DNA of 64,000 nucleotides from Rhodospirillales bacterium (GCA_023898785.1 CP060239.1:1612001-1676000); one strand, 5' to 3'. Positions 24,987 through 33,916 are shown, counted from the first letter of the stretch. The notes: generated from the letters alone by a model not told the origin. Translations and numbers: made by a program.

Positions 24987-25892
24987 TCATGCCGCCTGCC
25001 TGTGGTTTTGTTTCTCCGGGTGAAGGGCGCGGCCGCCGGAGCCGTTAGGCGGAGGCGGCAAGCCCGAGGCCGGAGAAACAAAATTTCGTTCATCATAAAC
25101 GTCGTCCGGGGGTTGTCCATCAAATACCGAATGCGGCCTCTGCGCGTTGTAAAACGCCAGCCAGCGCCCGATATCCCGCCTGGCTTGCAGGCCGCTCTCG
25201 AACGCGTTCAGATACACGCATTCATATTTCAGACTCCGCCACAGCCGCTCGATGAACACATTGTCCATCCAGCGGCCCTTGCCGTCCATCGAGATCGCGA
25301 TCCCGTTTTCTTTCAGGACGCCCGTCCACGCGTCCGCCGTGAACTGGCTGCCCTGATCGGTATTGAAGATCTCCGGCGGCCCGTAGCGGGCGATGGCTTC
25401 CTCCAGCGCCTCCACGCAAAAGCGCGTTTCCATCGTGTTCGACAGCCGCCAGGCCAGCACCTTCCGGCTGGCCCAGTCCATGATCGCTACCAGATACAAA
25501 AACCCGCGTTTGACAGGGATGTACGTGATATCCGCGCACCATACATGGTTCGGGCGGGTGATCGTGAGCCCCTTGAGCCGGTAGGGATAAATCCGGTGGC
25601 CGGGATGCGGCATCGAAGTGCGCGGCCTTTGATAGACCGCCTCGATTCCCATCAGGCGCATCAGACGCCGCACGCGGGTGCGGCCTACCTCGTACCCCTG
25701 ACGGCGCAGATGCCGGGCCATCTGACGGGACCCGTAAAACGGGGTTTGCAGGAATTGCGCGTCAATCAGCCGCATCAGCGCCAAATTGTCCGCGCTCTCC
25801 CCGCGCCGCTCGTAATACCAGCCAGAGCGGCTGATCCCCAGCAACCGGCACTGCGCCGCGATGCCGATATTGTCATTGGACGGGTCTACCAT
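24987..25892 (-). CDS. IS3-family transposase OrfB (DDE integrase core)
   Basis: The 301-residue product carries an rve integrase core with the DDE residues in CADITYIPV, FNTDQGSQFTADAW and NVFIERLWRSLKYE, preceded by an HTH_21-type segment (FYGSRQMARHLRRQGYEVGR). It overlaps orfA in ATGGTAG, with the ATG of orfB sharing bases with the orfA stop. An OrfAB fusion by frameshift, or translational coupling, could both work. The copy at 62269 encodes exactly the same protein. Confidence 0.93.
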   Translation of the reverse strand: MVDPSNDNIGIAAQCRLLGISRSGWYYERRGESADNLALMRLIDAQFLQTPFYGSRQMARHLRRQGYEVGRTRVRRLMRLMGIEAVYQRPRTSMPHPGHRIYPYRLKGLTITRPNHVWCADITYIPVKRGFLYLVAIMDWASRKVLAWRLSNTMETRFCVEALEEAIARYGPPEIFNTDQGSQFTADAWTGVLKENGIAISMDGKGRWMDNVFIERLWRSLKYECVYLNAFESGLQARRDIGRWLAFYNAQRPHSVFDGQPPDDVYDERNFVSPASGLPPPPNGSGGRALHPEKQNHRQAA

Positions 25893-26197
25893 TTCCTGCC
25901 GCCCCCGGACCGCAACCGGGCGGAGGCATCGGCTAAAAAATCACGTTCCACTGTCAGCTGTCCGATCTTGGCGTGCAAGTCCCTGACCTCGGCGTTATGC
26001 GCGTCCGCTCGCGATTCCAGCTTGCCCGCAAAACCCGCCTCCAGCGCAGCCAGAGCCTCCTTCTTCCAACGGTGAATGACCGTCGCATGCACCCCGTAAC
26101 GGGATGACAGCTCCGTGATCGGCGCGTCCTCCCGCAACGCCGCCAGCGCAACCTGCGCTTTAAACTTCGCCGGGTAGTTCTTCCTTGTCTTGCTCAT
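25886..26197 (-). CDS. IS3-family transposase OrfA (HTH protein)
   Basis: The product has about 103 residues. The HTH_Tnp_1 domain includes YPAKFKAQVALAALRED and LSSRYGVHATVIHRWKKEA, followed by a coiled segment (EVRDLHAKIGQLTVERDFL) that may mediate multimerisation. The start is MSKTRKNYP because the ribosome-binding site AAGGAGGG lies between the upstream ATG and this one. It ends inside the start of orfB. Confidence 0.9.
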   Translation of the reverse strand: MSKTRKNYPAKFKAQVALAALREDAPITELSSRYGVHATVIHRWKKEALAALEAGFAGKLESRADAHNAEVRDLHAKIGQLTVERDFLADASARLRSGGGRKW

Positions 26198-26286
26198 AAT
26201 CCATGACCCTCCTTCGGTCATAGATCGTAGCTTAACTCACTGTCCGAATTCTTGGGGCCACCTCTGTTTTTACGTGCCTATAAATG

Positions 26287-26318
26287 AAGACCGCTTAGAA
26301 ATGAGCGGTCTTTTTATT
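26287..26318 (+). terminator. rho-independent terminator, possibly the displaced tpsB terminator
   Basis: GACCGCT and AGCGGTC pair around an 8-base loop, followed by TTTTTATT on the plus strand. It overlaps the end of the convergent waaL gene. The nearest upstream plus-strand gene is tpsB, now about 1.9 kb away across two mobile elements. Confidence 0.65.
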
Positions 26319-27588
26319 GTGAAACGGCGTCTGCGGTGCCATGCGGTTTGATGATATGAACGCACAATGCGCCCAATAGTGTTAGCAAGCCCAGCCACCA
26401 GCCTTGCCAGAAACCATAGGCGGTACATGAAACTACCAGAGCAGCCATAAAAATACTTAAAAGCAGGCGTGCGGCGGTTTTATCTGCGCATAATTGCGTT
26501 GCCCGGTATAAAACCTGCATCATTGCTGCCACAAAGATGCTTAAACCCAATGCGCCAAGTGCGCCGAACTCGATCCAGATTTGTAGCACTGCATTATGCG
26601 GATGCAGGACATGGTCCAGCGGCGTGTAAAGCATTGGTGTATCAAAATGCTCAACATGGCGGGTGGCTTCAATACCAAATCCATAGAACGGGCTTTCCAG
26701 TGCCTTACGCGCAACAAAATCCCAGATTTCCAAACGATCCGCAGCATAGGCCTGTGCAAACCATGATATGCCCTTCATATGTGAAGCCAATGTATTATAA
26801 AGAATTTGTGCCAACCAGGGGCTGGAGAGAATACCGGCTATAATTAGAGCGCCCAGTACAATCCAGGCTTTTGGGCGGGCCAGTGGAAAGCCAAACCAAA
26901 AGAGTGCGGTAGTCAATACTGCCAGATGTGCGGACTGGCTGTCGGTTAATGCTAAAATACCGATCATCGCAATTACAATTAGTGTAAAGAGTACATTTTT
27001 GGTACGCGCAAGAAGGGTAGCGCGGCTTAAAAGCATTAGCGTTGGTGGACAAAGCAGGCATAATAGTACAACTGCACGATTGGTTATAGAGACGTTCGTG
27101 CTCATCAGAGGAACATCGGAACCCCGCCAACTGTAATGGATTAAGCCGTGGGTTATAAGCTCGCTCAAAGCCAGCAGAGCGCTGCCTAGAAAACATAGTG
27201 GAAATACCCAGCCGAGCCAGTGCGGCCAGCATATCTCTGGCGTACGCATAAGGGTAAAAAGCGCGACGCCGCCGAAGAGGACCAGTGCAATTTTGCCACT
27301 ACGCTCAAGGGCAAACGCACTGTCAAAAGCCCATAAAGAGCTTAATGCGGCCAGCGAGACTGTAGCTATGGCAGTGATTAGATAGAATTTACTCAATGCT
27401 GGCCAATGGCCTGTTATGATGCGAAAAACAGGTAGGCTCAAAAGCCCCATTGCGGCCGGCAAGAAGCCCAGTAAGCGTGGGGCCAACACTCCCACTAATG
27501 GTAATATACATAAAATAACCGCTACGATTGCCGGCAAGATATACAGCGCGCGTGGTTTTTTTGGGGGGTGCATTTGAGGTTGGGACAT
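26314..27588 (-). CDS. O-antigen ligase / WaaL-family membrane protein
   Basis: The 424-residue polytopic inner-membrane protein has about ten to twelve hydrophobic helices. A large periplasmic loop (about residues 270-345) contains DHVLHPHNAVLQIWIEFGAL, the His-rich Wzy_C-type motif of O-antigen ligases and polymerases. WaaL transfers undecaprenyl-linked glycan to lipid A-core. Some members instead glycosylate proteins, which cannot be excluded. No other LPS genes are nearby. The start at MSQPQMHPPKK has no clear ribosome-binding site. MHPPKK five codons later is an alternative. Confidence 0.82.
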   Translation of the reverse strand: MSQPQMHPPKKPRALYILPAIVAVILCILPLVGVLAPRLLGFLPAAMGLLSLPVFRIITGHWPALSKFYLITAIATVSLAALSSLWAFDSAFALERSGKIALVLFGGVALFTLMRTPEICWPHWLGWVFPLCFLGSALLALSELITHGLIHYSWRGSDVPLMSTNVSITNRAVVLLCLLCPPTLMLLSRATLLARTKNVLFTLIVIAMIGILALTDSQSAHLAVLTTALFWFGFPLARPKAWIVLGALIIAGILSSPWLAQILYNTLASHMKGISWFAQAYAADRLEIWDFVARKALESPFYGFGIEATRHVEHFDTPMLYTPLDHVLHPHNAVLQIWIEFGALGALGLSIFVAAMMQVLYRATQLCADKTAARLLLSIFMAALVVSCTAYGFWQGWWLGLLTLLGALCVHIIKPHGTADAVSQ

Positions 27589-27640
27589 TTGTTATTGAGC
27601 CGAATTTGTTAAGGTCCTTATCATGGAGCATATGAACCAT

Positions 27641-27684
27641 AAAAAAAAGCGTTTCATCACTATGAGAGACAAAACGCTTTTTAA
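27641..27684 (-). terminator. rho-independent terminator after the acidic-protein gene
   Basis: AAAAAGCGTTT and AAACGCTTTTT form a stem with A- and T-runs on both sides, 24 bp past the stop at 27708. It can work in both directions. Confidence 0.7.
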
Positions 27685-27707
27685 CTTTTAACTATGAGGT
27701 GACGGTT

Positions 27708-28007
27708 TTATTCGTCGCTTTGTTCTGGTTGTTCGTCATCAAAGTCGAAATCAACGTTGGAATCATCGCTCTCGTCAGAATTTTCTTCAGAGTCTTCTTC
27801 GGGGCTTTCTTCAATCAGTTCACTATCTTCTTCGTTGCCAGTTTCCTCACCAGCAGCGGGCATAATATCGGCCAACGCTGCTTCAGGACCGCCCAGCGCG
27901 GAAGGAGTTTCGGTGCTAAAGCGTGCACCAAACTCATCGGTTGCAGAAACCGGAACAGACCAAGCTAAACCCAGAACTATGCTTACAAAAATTGCTAAGA
28001 ACCGCAT
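27708..28007 (-). CDS. small, extremely acidic exported protein
   Basis: The 99-residue product has a signal peptide (FVSIVLGLAWSVPVSA) and a mature part that becomes almost pure Glu/Asp/Ser after residue 55 (EESPEEDSEENSDESDD). The segment ADIMPAAGEE resembles the PAAGEE repeats at the C-terminus of the TpsA protein. The start has a near-perfect ribosome-binding site (AAGGAG). No family is recognised. Cation binding in the periplasm is a possible role inferred only from charge. Confidence 0.65.
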   Translation of the reverse strand: MRFLAIFVSIVLGLAWSVPVSATDEFGARFSTETPSALGGPEAALADIMPAAGEETGNEEDSELIEESPEEDSEENSDESDDSNVDFDFDDEQPEQSDE

Positions 28008-28082
28008 ATGTATCTCCTTTTTTGATATGTATTCTTTAATAGCAGATGTAAAATTTTATGGCAATTTATTTAGAGTAAAAGT

Positions 28083-28158
28083 TGGTGGACCCTAGCGGGA
28101 TCGAACCGCTGACCTCATCGCTGCCAGCGATGCGCTCTCCCAGCTGAGCTAAGGGCCC
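28083..28158 (-). tRNA. tRNA-Ala(GGC)
   Basis: The 76-nt cloverleaf on the minus strand starts GGGCCCTTAGCTCAGC and ends GGGTCCACCA, with the CCA encoded. The anticodon stem CATCG/CGATG encloses CTGGCAG, giving anticodon GGC. The T arm reads AGCGG-TTCGATC-CCGCT. The acceptor pairs GGGCCCT with AGGGTCC, which includes G-T and C-C imperfection at one position. Confidence 0.95.
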
Positions 28159-28265
28159 TTATTCCGTATTCAAAAAATGTGATTTTTGAATACTGGTGGT
28201 TCAACCTTCCTAAAGTCGGTTGAGACGGCGTTAATTCCTAAAGCGTTATCCTGTGTTTTTCAAGT

Positions 28266-28296
28266 AAAAAAGCGGGACGTTGCAGTCCCGCTTTTC
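28266..28296 (-). terminator. rho-independent terminator of mscL
   Basis: AAAGCGGGAC and GTCCCGCTTT pair around GTTGCA, with a T-run on the minus strand. It starts 19 bp after the mscL stop. Confidence 0.8.
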
Positions 28297-28314
28297 AAAT
28301 TTGTTAAGCCGCCG

Positions 28315-28731
28315 CTATTTCTTGACCAAAGCGTCGCGGATTTCCTCTAGTAGTACTTCGCTTTTTGGTGGTTTAGGGACTTTCGCAGGCGCTTCTTCTT
28401 CAGCGCGTTTGAGCTTGTTTACACCTTTAACCAGCATAAAAATGACGAAAGCGACGATCAGGAAGTTTATCACAGCGTTGATAAAGGCACCGTATTTGAC
28501 AATCGCGGCGCCCGCTTCTTTCGCGGCGGCCAGGGTTGCATAGCTGTTGCCATCAAGAGCGATGAATAAATCGCCAAAATCGATACCGGCTGTGATAACG
28601 CCGATTACCGGCATGATCATGTCATTAACCATCGAGTTAACGATGGCGGTGAAAGCCGCGCCGATAATGATACCAACGGCCATATCCATGACACTACCGC
28701 GGGCAATAAATTCTTTAAATTCTTTCAGCAT
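28315..28731 (-). CDS. mscL: large-conductance mechanosensitive channel
   Basis: The 138-residue inner-membrane protein opens under high membrane tension to release solutes during osmotic downshock. It shows MLKEFKEFIARGSVMDMAVG, then the first TM helix (IIIGAAFTAIVNSMVND) with the Gly-rich pore, a periplasmic loop, and a second TM (INFLIVAFVIFMLVKGVN). The charged C-terminal bundle is present. The start is the ATG after AGAGGA; an upstream extension lacks family sequence. Confidence 0.96.
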   Translation of the reverse strand: MLKEFKEFIARGSVMDMAVGIIIGAAFTAIVNSMVNDMIMPVIGVITAGIDFGDLFIALDGNSYATLAAAKEAGAAIVKYGAFINAVINFLIVAFVIFMLVKGVNKLKRAEEEAPAKVPKPPKSEVLLEEIRDALVKK

Positions 28732-28833
28732 TGCAGGTCCTCTCTCATTTATTGAAAATAAGAAGGCACGATACGGCATTGAAATAAGTGGAGTCAATAT
28801 GATAGGGGTTTGGAAAAATTATACCGCCGTATT

Positions 28834-29052
28834 TTAAACTCTGTTTTTATCCCAGGCCGCGCGTTTTCGATAGAGCGTTGACGGGGCAATGTCGAGAATT
28901 TCTGCGGCGCGGGGAATGTTGCCCTGACAAATTTGCAAGATATGCTCAATATAATCGCGCTCAAACGCGGCTAGGGTTTTCAAGCCGCGCATGTCATACG
29001 TTTGAGGCAATATCCCTGCTGCCCTTTGAAGCCCTTCATTCATGGTTTGCAT
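28834..29052 (-). CDS. small Fis-type HTH protein
   Basis: The 72-residue product consists almost only of a Fis/NtrC-type C-terminal DNA-binding domain: FERDYIEHILQICQGNIPRA followed by AEILDIAPSTLYRKR. Either it is a stand-alone small regulator or the tail of a lost sigma54-dependent activator. No receiver or AAA+ domain lies upstream in the 119 bp before the next gene. The other Fis-type fragment in the window, at 6925-7098, has the same domain but a different sequence. Confidence 0.65.
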   Translation of the reverse strand: MQTMNEGLQRAAGILPQTYDMRGLKTLAAFERDYIEHILQICQGNIPRAAEILDIAPSTLYRKRAAWDKNRV

Positions 29053-29113
29053 TTTATCCCAAAACCAACAATGCGAAAGAAAAAGCGGATTTTGTGCACG
29101 GGCGTATGCGTAT

Positions 29114-29146
29114 TAAAAAAAGCCGCCCTTTTCGAGCGGCTTTTTG
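29114..29146 (-). terminator. rho-independent terminator after the BI-1 family gene
   Basis: AAAAAAGCCGC and GCGGCTTTTT pair with runs of A and T on both sides, 26 bp past the stop at 29172. Confidence 0.8.
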
Positions 29147-29171
29147 TGAATTTTGTTTTGAGCAACGCGGA

Positions 29172-29888
29172 TTAGCGCTGGCTCATCAAGTTCAAGATGT
29201 TTGCAAACATGGCGATGAAGCTTATATACAGGGTTAGAGCCGCCGCCCAGCCCATGCGATTAGCAAATTCTTGCGGCATAGAGGGAGAGTACATTTCTTT
29301 CATGTTTTGAGTTTGCCATGCGGTCACACCGGCGAAAAGCGGAATGGCGATCATTGATCGCAGCATGCTTAGCATTGGACTATGAAATATAAAGTAATTC
29401 AGCAGGCCGGCAATCACCACGCCCCAGATCCCCATTACCAAGAATGTGATCATGGGCGAGAGATCTCTTTTCGTGGTATAGCCAAACACGCTCATTCCGG
29501 CGAACATACCGGTGGCTATGAAGAAAGCCTTAGCTACGGTAACGCCGAATTCGGGGCTGGCCGCCATAACCACAGCGATGGTGGAAAAGCTGATCCCGTA
29601 AAGCACGGCCAGCAGGAAAAACACCATCATCAGCTTGCCAGAAGACATGCGGTCGGGTCTAAAACCAAACCAGACGATTGCCAACGGCGCAAGCATAACG
29701 ATCGTTTGTTGCGGCCCTACCATGAATAGCTTGTATAAAAACGGTGAGCTACTCACCACCATAGCCACAATGGCGGTTACCAAAACACCGGCGGTCATTT
29801 TGGCGTAAATGTTATTCATATGTTGCCGCAAACCTTCATCAATCTCGCGGGTGCGGGTTTGCGTGGTTTGGAAACGGTCAGTTTGCAT
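29172..29888 (-). CDS. Bax inhibitor-1/YccA family membrane protein
   Basis: The 238-residue protein has seven hydrophobic helices and the family ending LTLYISFIAMFANILNLMSQR. An internal IPLFAGVTAWQTQNMKEMY segment is conserved in the BI-1/YbhL group. Family members act as pH-sensitive calcium leak channels or interact with FtsH (YccA); which role applies here is unknown. The start has an AGGAG site 8-9 bp upstream. It has its own terminator and is a single-gene unit. Confidence 0.9.
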   Translation of the reverse strand: MQTDRFQTTQTRTREIDEGLRQHMNNIYAKMTAGVLVTAIVAMVVSSSPFLYKLFMVGPQQTIVMLAPLAIVWFGFRPDRMSSGKLMMVFFLLAVLYGISFSTIAVVMAASPEFGVTVAKAFFIATGMFAGMSVFGYTTKRDLSPMITFLVMGIWGVVIAGLLNYFIFHSPMLSMLRSMIAIPLFAGVTAWQTQNMKEMYSPSMPQEFANRMGWAAALTLYISFIAMFANILNLMSQR

Positions 29889-29999
29889 CGTTACAATCTC
29901 CTTATGATATTCAAACGATTTTCAATACATATAGTCTTTATTGTAGCAGATTTCAAAGATTTTCAGGGGAAAATTGGAAAACACTGTTTGTAGAGTATG

Positions 30000-31115
30000 T
30001 TACGGTTTTCGACGTCCGCGCGTGAGCCATGGATTTTTTTTAACATGTTCAATGCGTTTTTCTTTTTCGGCGCTTAGCGTTGTAATTTGCGGCACCGGCG
30101 TATTGGTCATTTCGGAAAGAATTTGGATCCGTTTTTCGATTGGCGGATGCGTGGCGAAAAGCCCCATAAAGGGGTTTGAATTTTCAATGCACATCATCAT
30201 GATGTCGTCCGTGGTTTCCGGGATCTGATCGCGCTGGGCGATGCGCAGGAGGGCACGCATCATGCTTTCCGGTTTTTTGGTGAGCTGCACCGCTCCGGCG
30301 TCGGCCATATATTCGCGGCGGCGAGAAAGCGCAAAGCGCGTGGACAGGGTCAGGAGATAACCGACCCAAAGGACGGCCACAAGGACGATCATGATAAGAA
30401 GCCCTTTGCCGCTACGGCGCTCGTGTCTTGAAAAGATGAAACTGTAGCGCAAATTGCTCCATACGAGCTGGGCGAAAAAACCGATCATTCCGGCAAAGAT
30501 GACGGTGACGATAAGGAGGCGTACATCGCGGTTGATGATGTGGGTGAGTTCATGGGCAAGGACACCTTCAAGTTCATTCTTGCTGAGCATGTTTAAAAGG
30601 CCCCTTGTAACGGTAATTGTATAGGATTTCTCATCGATGCCACTGGCAAAAGCATTACGGGCATGCGTTTCGATGATTTCCAGTTTCGGCATGGTAATGC
30701 CGGCCGTGATTGAGAGATTTTCGAGCAGGTTATAAAGGGCTGGTTCTTCTTTGCGCGTGACTGGGCGGGAATGAGCGAGCTTTCGAATCATTTTTGTGTG
30801 AAAAAACCAGGAAATGGCAAACCAGCCGAAAATAACCGTAAAAATCAGCCAGAGATTATTAATGACGATATAATTGGCAAGATTTACAGCGGCTGTTGGA
30901 CTTTGCAAAGTTGTGTCCTGATGACCCCAAGGTGTCTGGCCGTTCATAATGCCGTCGTATGAATGGATATTACCGCCATAATAAATATAACCGCTGGCAA
31001 AAGAGAGCAGCCAGATCATCCCGATAATCAAAAGCGGATAAAGCGCCAGGAGCATCATTGATTTGGCGTTGTTATTCCAGATATGGGTTTGAAGTCCGGC
31101 TACAGCGATTGGCAT
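30000..31115 (-). CDS. M48-family membrane metalloprotease (HtpX-like)
   Basis: The 371-residue protein has two N-terminal TM segments (LLALYPLLIIGMIWLLSF and LWLIFTVIFGWFAISWFF) and the zinc site VLAHELTHIINRDV (HExxH). The third ligand, a Glu, lies in RREYMADAGAVQL. Two further TM helices lie after the HExxH. HtpX-type proteases degrade damaged membrane proteins. The gene follows lemA with a 6-bp gap, a pairing common in bacteria, so the two probably act together. A basic tail (KNPWLTRGRRKP) ends the protein. Confidence 0.93.
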   Translation of the reverse strand: MPIAVAGLQTHIWNNNAKSMMLLALYPLLIIGMIWLLSFASGYIYYGGNIHSYDGIMNGQTPWGHQDTTLQSPTAAVNLANYIVINNLWLIFTVIFGWFAISWFFHTKMIRKLAHSRPVTRKEEPALYNLLENLSITAGITMPKLEIIETHARNAFASGIDEKSYTITVTRGLLNMLSKNELEGVLAHELTHIINRDVRLLIVTVIFAGMIGFFAQLVWSNLRYSFIFSRHERRSGKGLLIMIVLVAVLWVGYLLTLSTRFALSRRREYMADAGAVQLTKKPESMMRALLRIAQRDQIPETTDDIMMMCIENSNPFMGLFATHPPIEKRIQILSEMTNTPVPQITTLSAEKEKRIEHVKKNPWLTRGRRKP

Positions 31116-31121
31116 GCTCGT

Positions 31122-31688
31122 CTACTCGAAACTTACATCCGGGGCTTTTTCCAGCGTTTCACGCGCGTCTTCGGGGACTTCGAAAAACTCTTCCTTGCTA
31201 AAGCCAAACATGCCTGCAAATAAAACAGCCGGGAATTGTTCAACGGCCGTGTTCAGTTCGGCTGTGGCGTTGTTAAAGAAGCGCCGGGCTGCAGCCAGTT
31301 TGTTTTCAATATCGGAGAGTTCGTCCATCAGCTTGTTAAAGGTGCCGTCGGCTTTCAGATCGGGGTAGTTTTCGGCAACCGCAAAAAGTGAAATCATGGC
31401 CCGGCTCAAAGCGTTTTCCGCGCTCACGCGCTGTGACATGTTGCCTGCACTTGCAACGCCAGCGCGAGCGTTGGTGACATTTTCCAACACTTCTTTTTCA
31501 TGCGCGGCGTAGCCTTTCACAGTTTTAACCAGATTGGGAATGAGATCGAAGCGCTGTTTGAGCTGTACATCAATATCCGCAAAGCTTTGCTCGCGATTTT
31601 GGCGTAGAGCAACCAGACGATTGTAAATGGTTATGACGACCAAACCCGTCAAAACCACCAGCCCTAAAATAATCCATAAAGCTTCCAT
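31122..31688 (-). CDS. lemA: LemA family protein
   Basis: The 188-residue product has one N-terminal TM (MEALWIILGLVVLTGLVVIT) and the long helical LemA domain: NRLVALRQNREQSFADIDVQL, RFDLIPNLVKTVKGYA and AENYPDLKADGTFNKL. The start is the ATG with a perfect AGGAGG upstream; the TTG further up is not used. It forms an operon with the M48 protease. LemA function is not well defined; a scaffold role is suspected from its partners. Confidence 0.93.
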   Translation of the reverse strand: MEALWIILGLVVLTGLVVITIYNRLVALRQNREQSFADIDVQLKQRFDLIPNLVKTVKGYAAHEKEVLENVTNARAGVASAGNMSQRVSAENALSRAMISLFAVAENYPDLKADGTFNKLMDELSDIENKLAAARRFFNNATAELNTAVEQFPAVLFAGMFGFSKEEFFEVPEDARETLEKAPDVSFE

Positions 31689-31781
31689 AAACTCCTCCTT
31701 AATGGGCAAAGCCCTTTTCTTATTGCGCTCAGGTTATATAGTTAAGCATTATTGGAATCCGAAGTCGAGAAGCTTGCCGTT

Positions 31782-33017
31782 ATGACCCTCATCTCTTCAG
31801 AAAATTTTATTTCCTGCGCATCCGGTGGCGATGATTGGCGCGAAGCCGCAAAAAGTGTGCTTGAACAATTGAGCGATGCCCAGCTGTCTAAAAACGGATT
31901 TAATTTCGGGTTTTTATTTGTATCCGATGCTCTGGCAGATGATGCGGAAAGTATTTTAAATCTGTTTAAGTCGGTTCTGAAGATTGAGAACTGGGTTGGT
32001 GGCATTGGTCTGGGCGTGTGCGCGGGCGGGCAAAGCTTCATAGACGGGCCAGCGGTTTCGGTGATGCTGGGAAAGTTTGATCCGGAAAATTTTTGCATTT
32101 TTCCGCCAATCAATCTTGAACCTGAAAAGGCCAAGGCCGTTATGGTTCCGTGGCTGGAAGCGCACGATCCGATGCTGGTCTTCGTTTGCGGCGATCCGAT
32201 GAGCGAAGAAGATCCGGCGTTGCTTTTGCACAATCTGGATATGGCCTGCAACGGCTTTATGGTCGGCGGCCTTACCTCTTCACGTAACAGCCATGCGCAA
32301 TTTGCCGTGGATTTTTATCAAGGCGGCCTGTGCGGCGCGCTGTTTTCCGATAACGTACCGGTGGCCAGCATGCTATCGCAAGGTTGTGATCCTATTGGCG
32401 GCGTTCATACGATTACCCGGTGCGACGGGCATGAAATTCTTGAACTGGATGGACAAAAGGCTGTAGAGGTTTTTGAGCATGATTTGCGCGCGATGGCGAT
32501 TAAAAAACTGGATGTAGATCCAGATCAAGTGCTGATTGATGAGGAGGTTTTGGATAATCCGGATTCTATGCCCGAAGAGTTTCAAAGTCTTATTCAAGGT
32601 GAGGTTCATGCAGCTCTGGCGATTTCCGAATCCGACGGGCAGGATTATCTGGTGCGCAATATTATAGGGATTAATCCCGATGATGGCGCGATGATGATCT
32701 CGCAGCATGTTTTTAATGGTGAGCGCTTAATGTTTGTTCATCGCGACCATGAAAGCGTTTATAGGGACTTAAGTGCCAGCCTGATTGATTTACGAAAGCG
32801 TGTACAGGAAGAGTATGGGGAATTTGCGCCTAAAGGTGCGCTCTATATTTCCTGCGCTGCACGAGCCTACAATGAATTTGACGATCAACAAAAAAATGAA
32901 ATTACGCTGATTCAAGAAATCATTGGCGATGTCCCGTTGACGGGATTTTACGCCGGTGGAGAAATTAATAAGGGACGGCTTTACGGCTATACCGGCATTT
33001 TAACGCTGTTTTTGTAG
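31782..33017 (+). CDS. FIST-domain sensor protein
   Basis: The product has about 411 residues, with FIST N (roughly residues 15-215: NFGFLFVSDALADDAESIL and VGGIGLGVCAGG) and FIST C (about 230-390, ending FYAGGEINKGRLYGYTGIL) domains. FIST proteins are predicted sensors that bind small ligands such as amino acids and are often attached to signalling domains. Here there is no output domain. The ATG at 31782 is preferred to a TTG at 31752. It is divergent from lemA, and the DsbC/G-like gene follows 53 bp after the stop. Confidence 0.85.
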   Translation: MTLISSENFISCASGGDDWREAAKSVLEQLSDAQLSKNGFNFGFLFVSDALADDAESILNLFKSVLKIENWVGGIGLGVCAGGQSFIDGPAVSVMLGKFDPENFCIFPPINLEPEKAKAVMVPWLEAHDPMLVFVCGDPMSEEDPALLLHNLDMACNGFMVGGLTSSRNSHAQFAVDFYQGGLCGALFSDNVPVASMLSQGCDPIGGVHTITRCDGHEILELDGQKAVEVFEHDLRAMAIKKLDVDPDQVLIDEEVLDNPDSMPEEFQSLIQGEVHAALAISESDGQDYLVRNIIGINPDDGAMMISQHVFNGERLMFVHRDHESVYRDLSASLIDLRKRVQEEYGEFAPKGALYISCAARAYNEFDDQQKNEITLIQEIIGDVPLTGFYAGGEINKGRLYGYTGILTLFL

Positions 33018-33070
33018 GGAAAATGCGTTAGACTTAACTCTTGGTGTTGTTTTTCAAACAGGATAGTTTC

Positions 33071-33916
33071 ATGACTCGTTTTTTCGTCTTTTTGACACTC
33101 GTTTTATTTATTGGAGCAGTGCCTGCGCTGGCTCAACCGACAGAGCCCCTGCCCCAGTTGCCCGATCCCATTCAAAATCTTGTGAATGAAGGCGCGCAGA
33201 TTCGCTTTTTAGGAAAAGATCATGGGCTTGATGCCTGGCTGACAATTAAAAACGGTGTGGAGCAGTATTTTTATGTGCTGCCCGATGGTGAAGCCTTTGT
33301 TATGGGTGTTTTGTTCGACAAAACCGGTAAACTGGTGACGGTCAATCAGGTCAGCCGTTTGCGCTCCGAAGGCGATACGTTGCTTGATACGCTGGCAGAA
33401 TTTCCAATTCCAGAAGCCAGCGATACTGAAAAACCTTTTGAATTTCAGACCCCGGCAGAGCAGATGTTTGCCGATATTGAGAGCAGCAACTGGGTGCCTT
33501 TTGGGCGGCTTGATGCGCCAATAATTTATAGTTTTATTGATACGCAGTGCCCGCATTGCCATGCCTTTATGCAAGAGCTCATAAATGGCGAGTATTTTGA
33601 TAGCGGTAAGGTTCAGTTGCGGATGATTCCAGTCGGATTTAAAGAGCAAACGCAGGCGCAGGCAGCATTTTTGATTGCTTCGCCTAACCCGCAAGAGCGC
33701 TGGTTTAAACATATGAAGGGCGATGAAACGGCCTTGCCCGCCAAAACCGAGATTAATCAACAAGGGGTGCAACGCAACCTTGCCATCATGCAATCATGGA
33801 AATTTGATGCTACGCCAATGGTTGTTTACCGTGGGCGCGATGGTTCAGTAAAAATTATCCGCGGGAAACCTCAGGACCTAAAAGCTGTTTTAGCCGATCT
33901 GAAAACATCAAATTAA
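33071..33916 (+). CDS. periplasmic thiol:disulfide interchange protein, DsbC/DsbG-like
   Basis: The 281-residue product has a signal peptide (TLVLFIGAVPALAQ), an N-terminal dimerisation-like domain and a thioredoxin fold with the active site CPHC (residues 160-163, FIDTQCPHCHAF). The cis-Pro loop is DATPMVVYRG. This matches disulfide isomerases or reductases of the DsbC/DsbG type. It stands just upstream of the secretion cluster, whose exported proteins are rich in Cys, so it may help to fold them (inference). Confidence 0.87.
   Translation: MTRFFVFLTLVLFIGAVPALAQPTEPLPQLPDPIQNLVNEGAQIRFLGKDHGLDAWLTIKNGVEQYFYVLPDGEAFVMGVLFDKTGKLVTVNQVSRLRSEGDTLLDTLAEFPIPEASDTEKPFEFQTPAEQMFADIESSNWVPFGRLDAPIIYSFIDTQCPHCHAFMQELINGEYFDSGKVQLRMIPVGFKEQTQAQAAFLIASPNPQERWFKHMKGDETALPAKTEINQQGVQRNLAIMQSWKFDATPMVVYRGRDGSVKIIRGKPQDLKAVLADLKTSN

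Larger units (their letters stand above)
24923..26265 (-). mobile_element. IS3-family insertion sequence, copy 1
   Basis: The 1343-bp element has ends that start AGAGGTGG on one side and close with CCACCTCT on the other. Longer imperfect inverted repeats include GTTAAGCTACGATC near both ends. It encodes overlapping orfA and orfB. A second copy with identical encoded proteins, of the same length and in opposite orientation, lies at 61896-63238. No 3-4 bp target duplication is visible (left flank GGTT, right flank GTTT). It sits immediately next to the IS200 element and separates tpsB from a terminator. Confidence 0.9.

Noticed and set aside
24984..26075. A 363-residue Arg/Pro-rich frame antisense to the IS3-family transposase (also at 62086-63177)
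   Set aside because: It is the high-GC shadow of orfB/orfA, repeated only because the IS is repeated, and shows no domain.
24900..26265. Composite transposon with target duplications around the secretion cluster
   Set aside because: The IS copies are inverted and could form one in principle, but no duplication is seen at the outer ends, so it is not called as a transposon.
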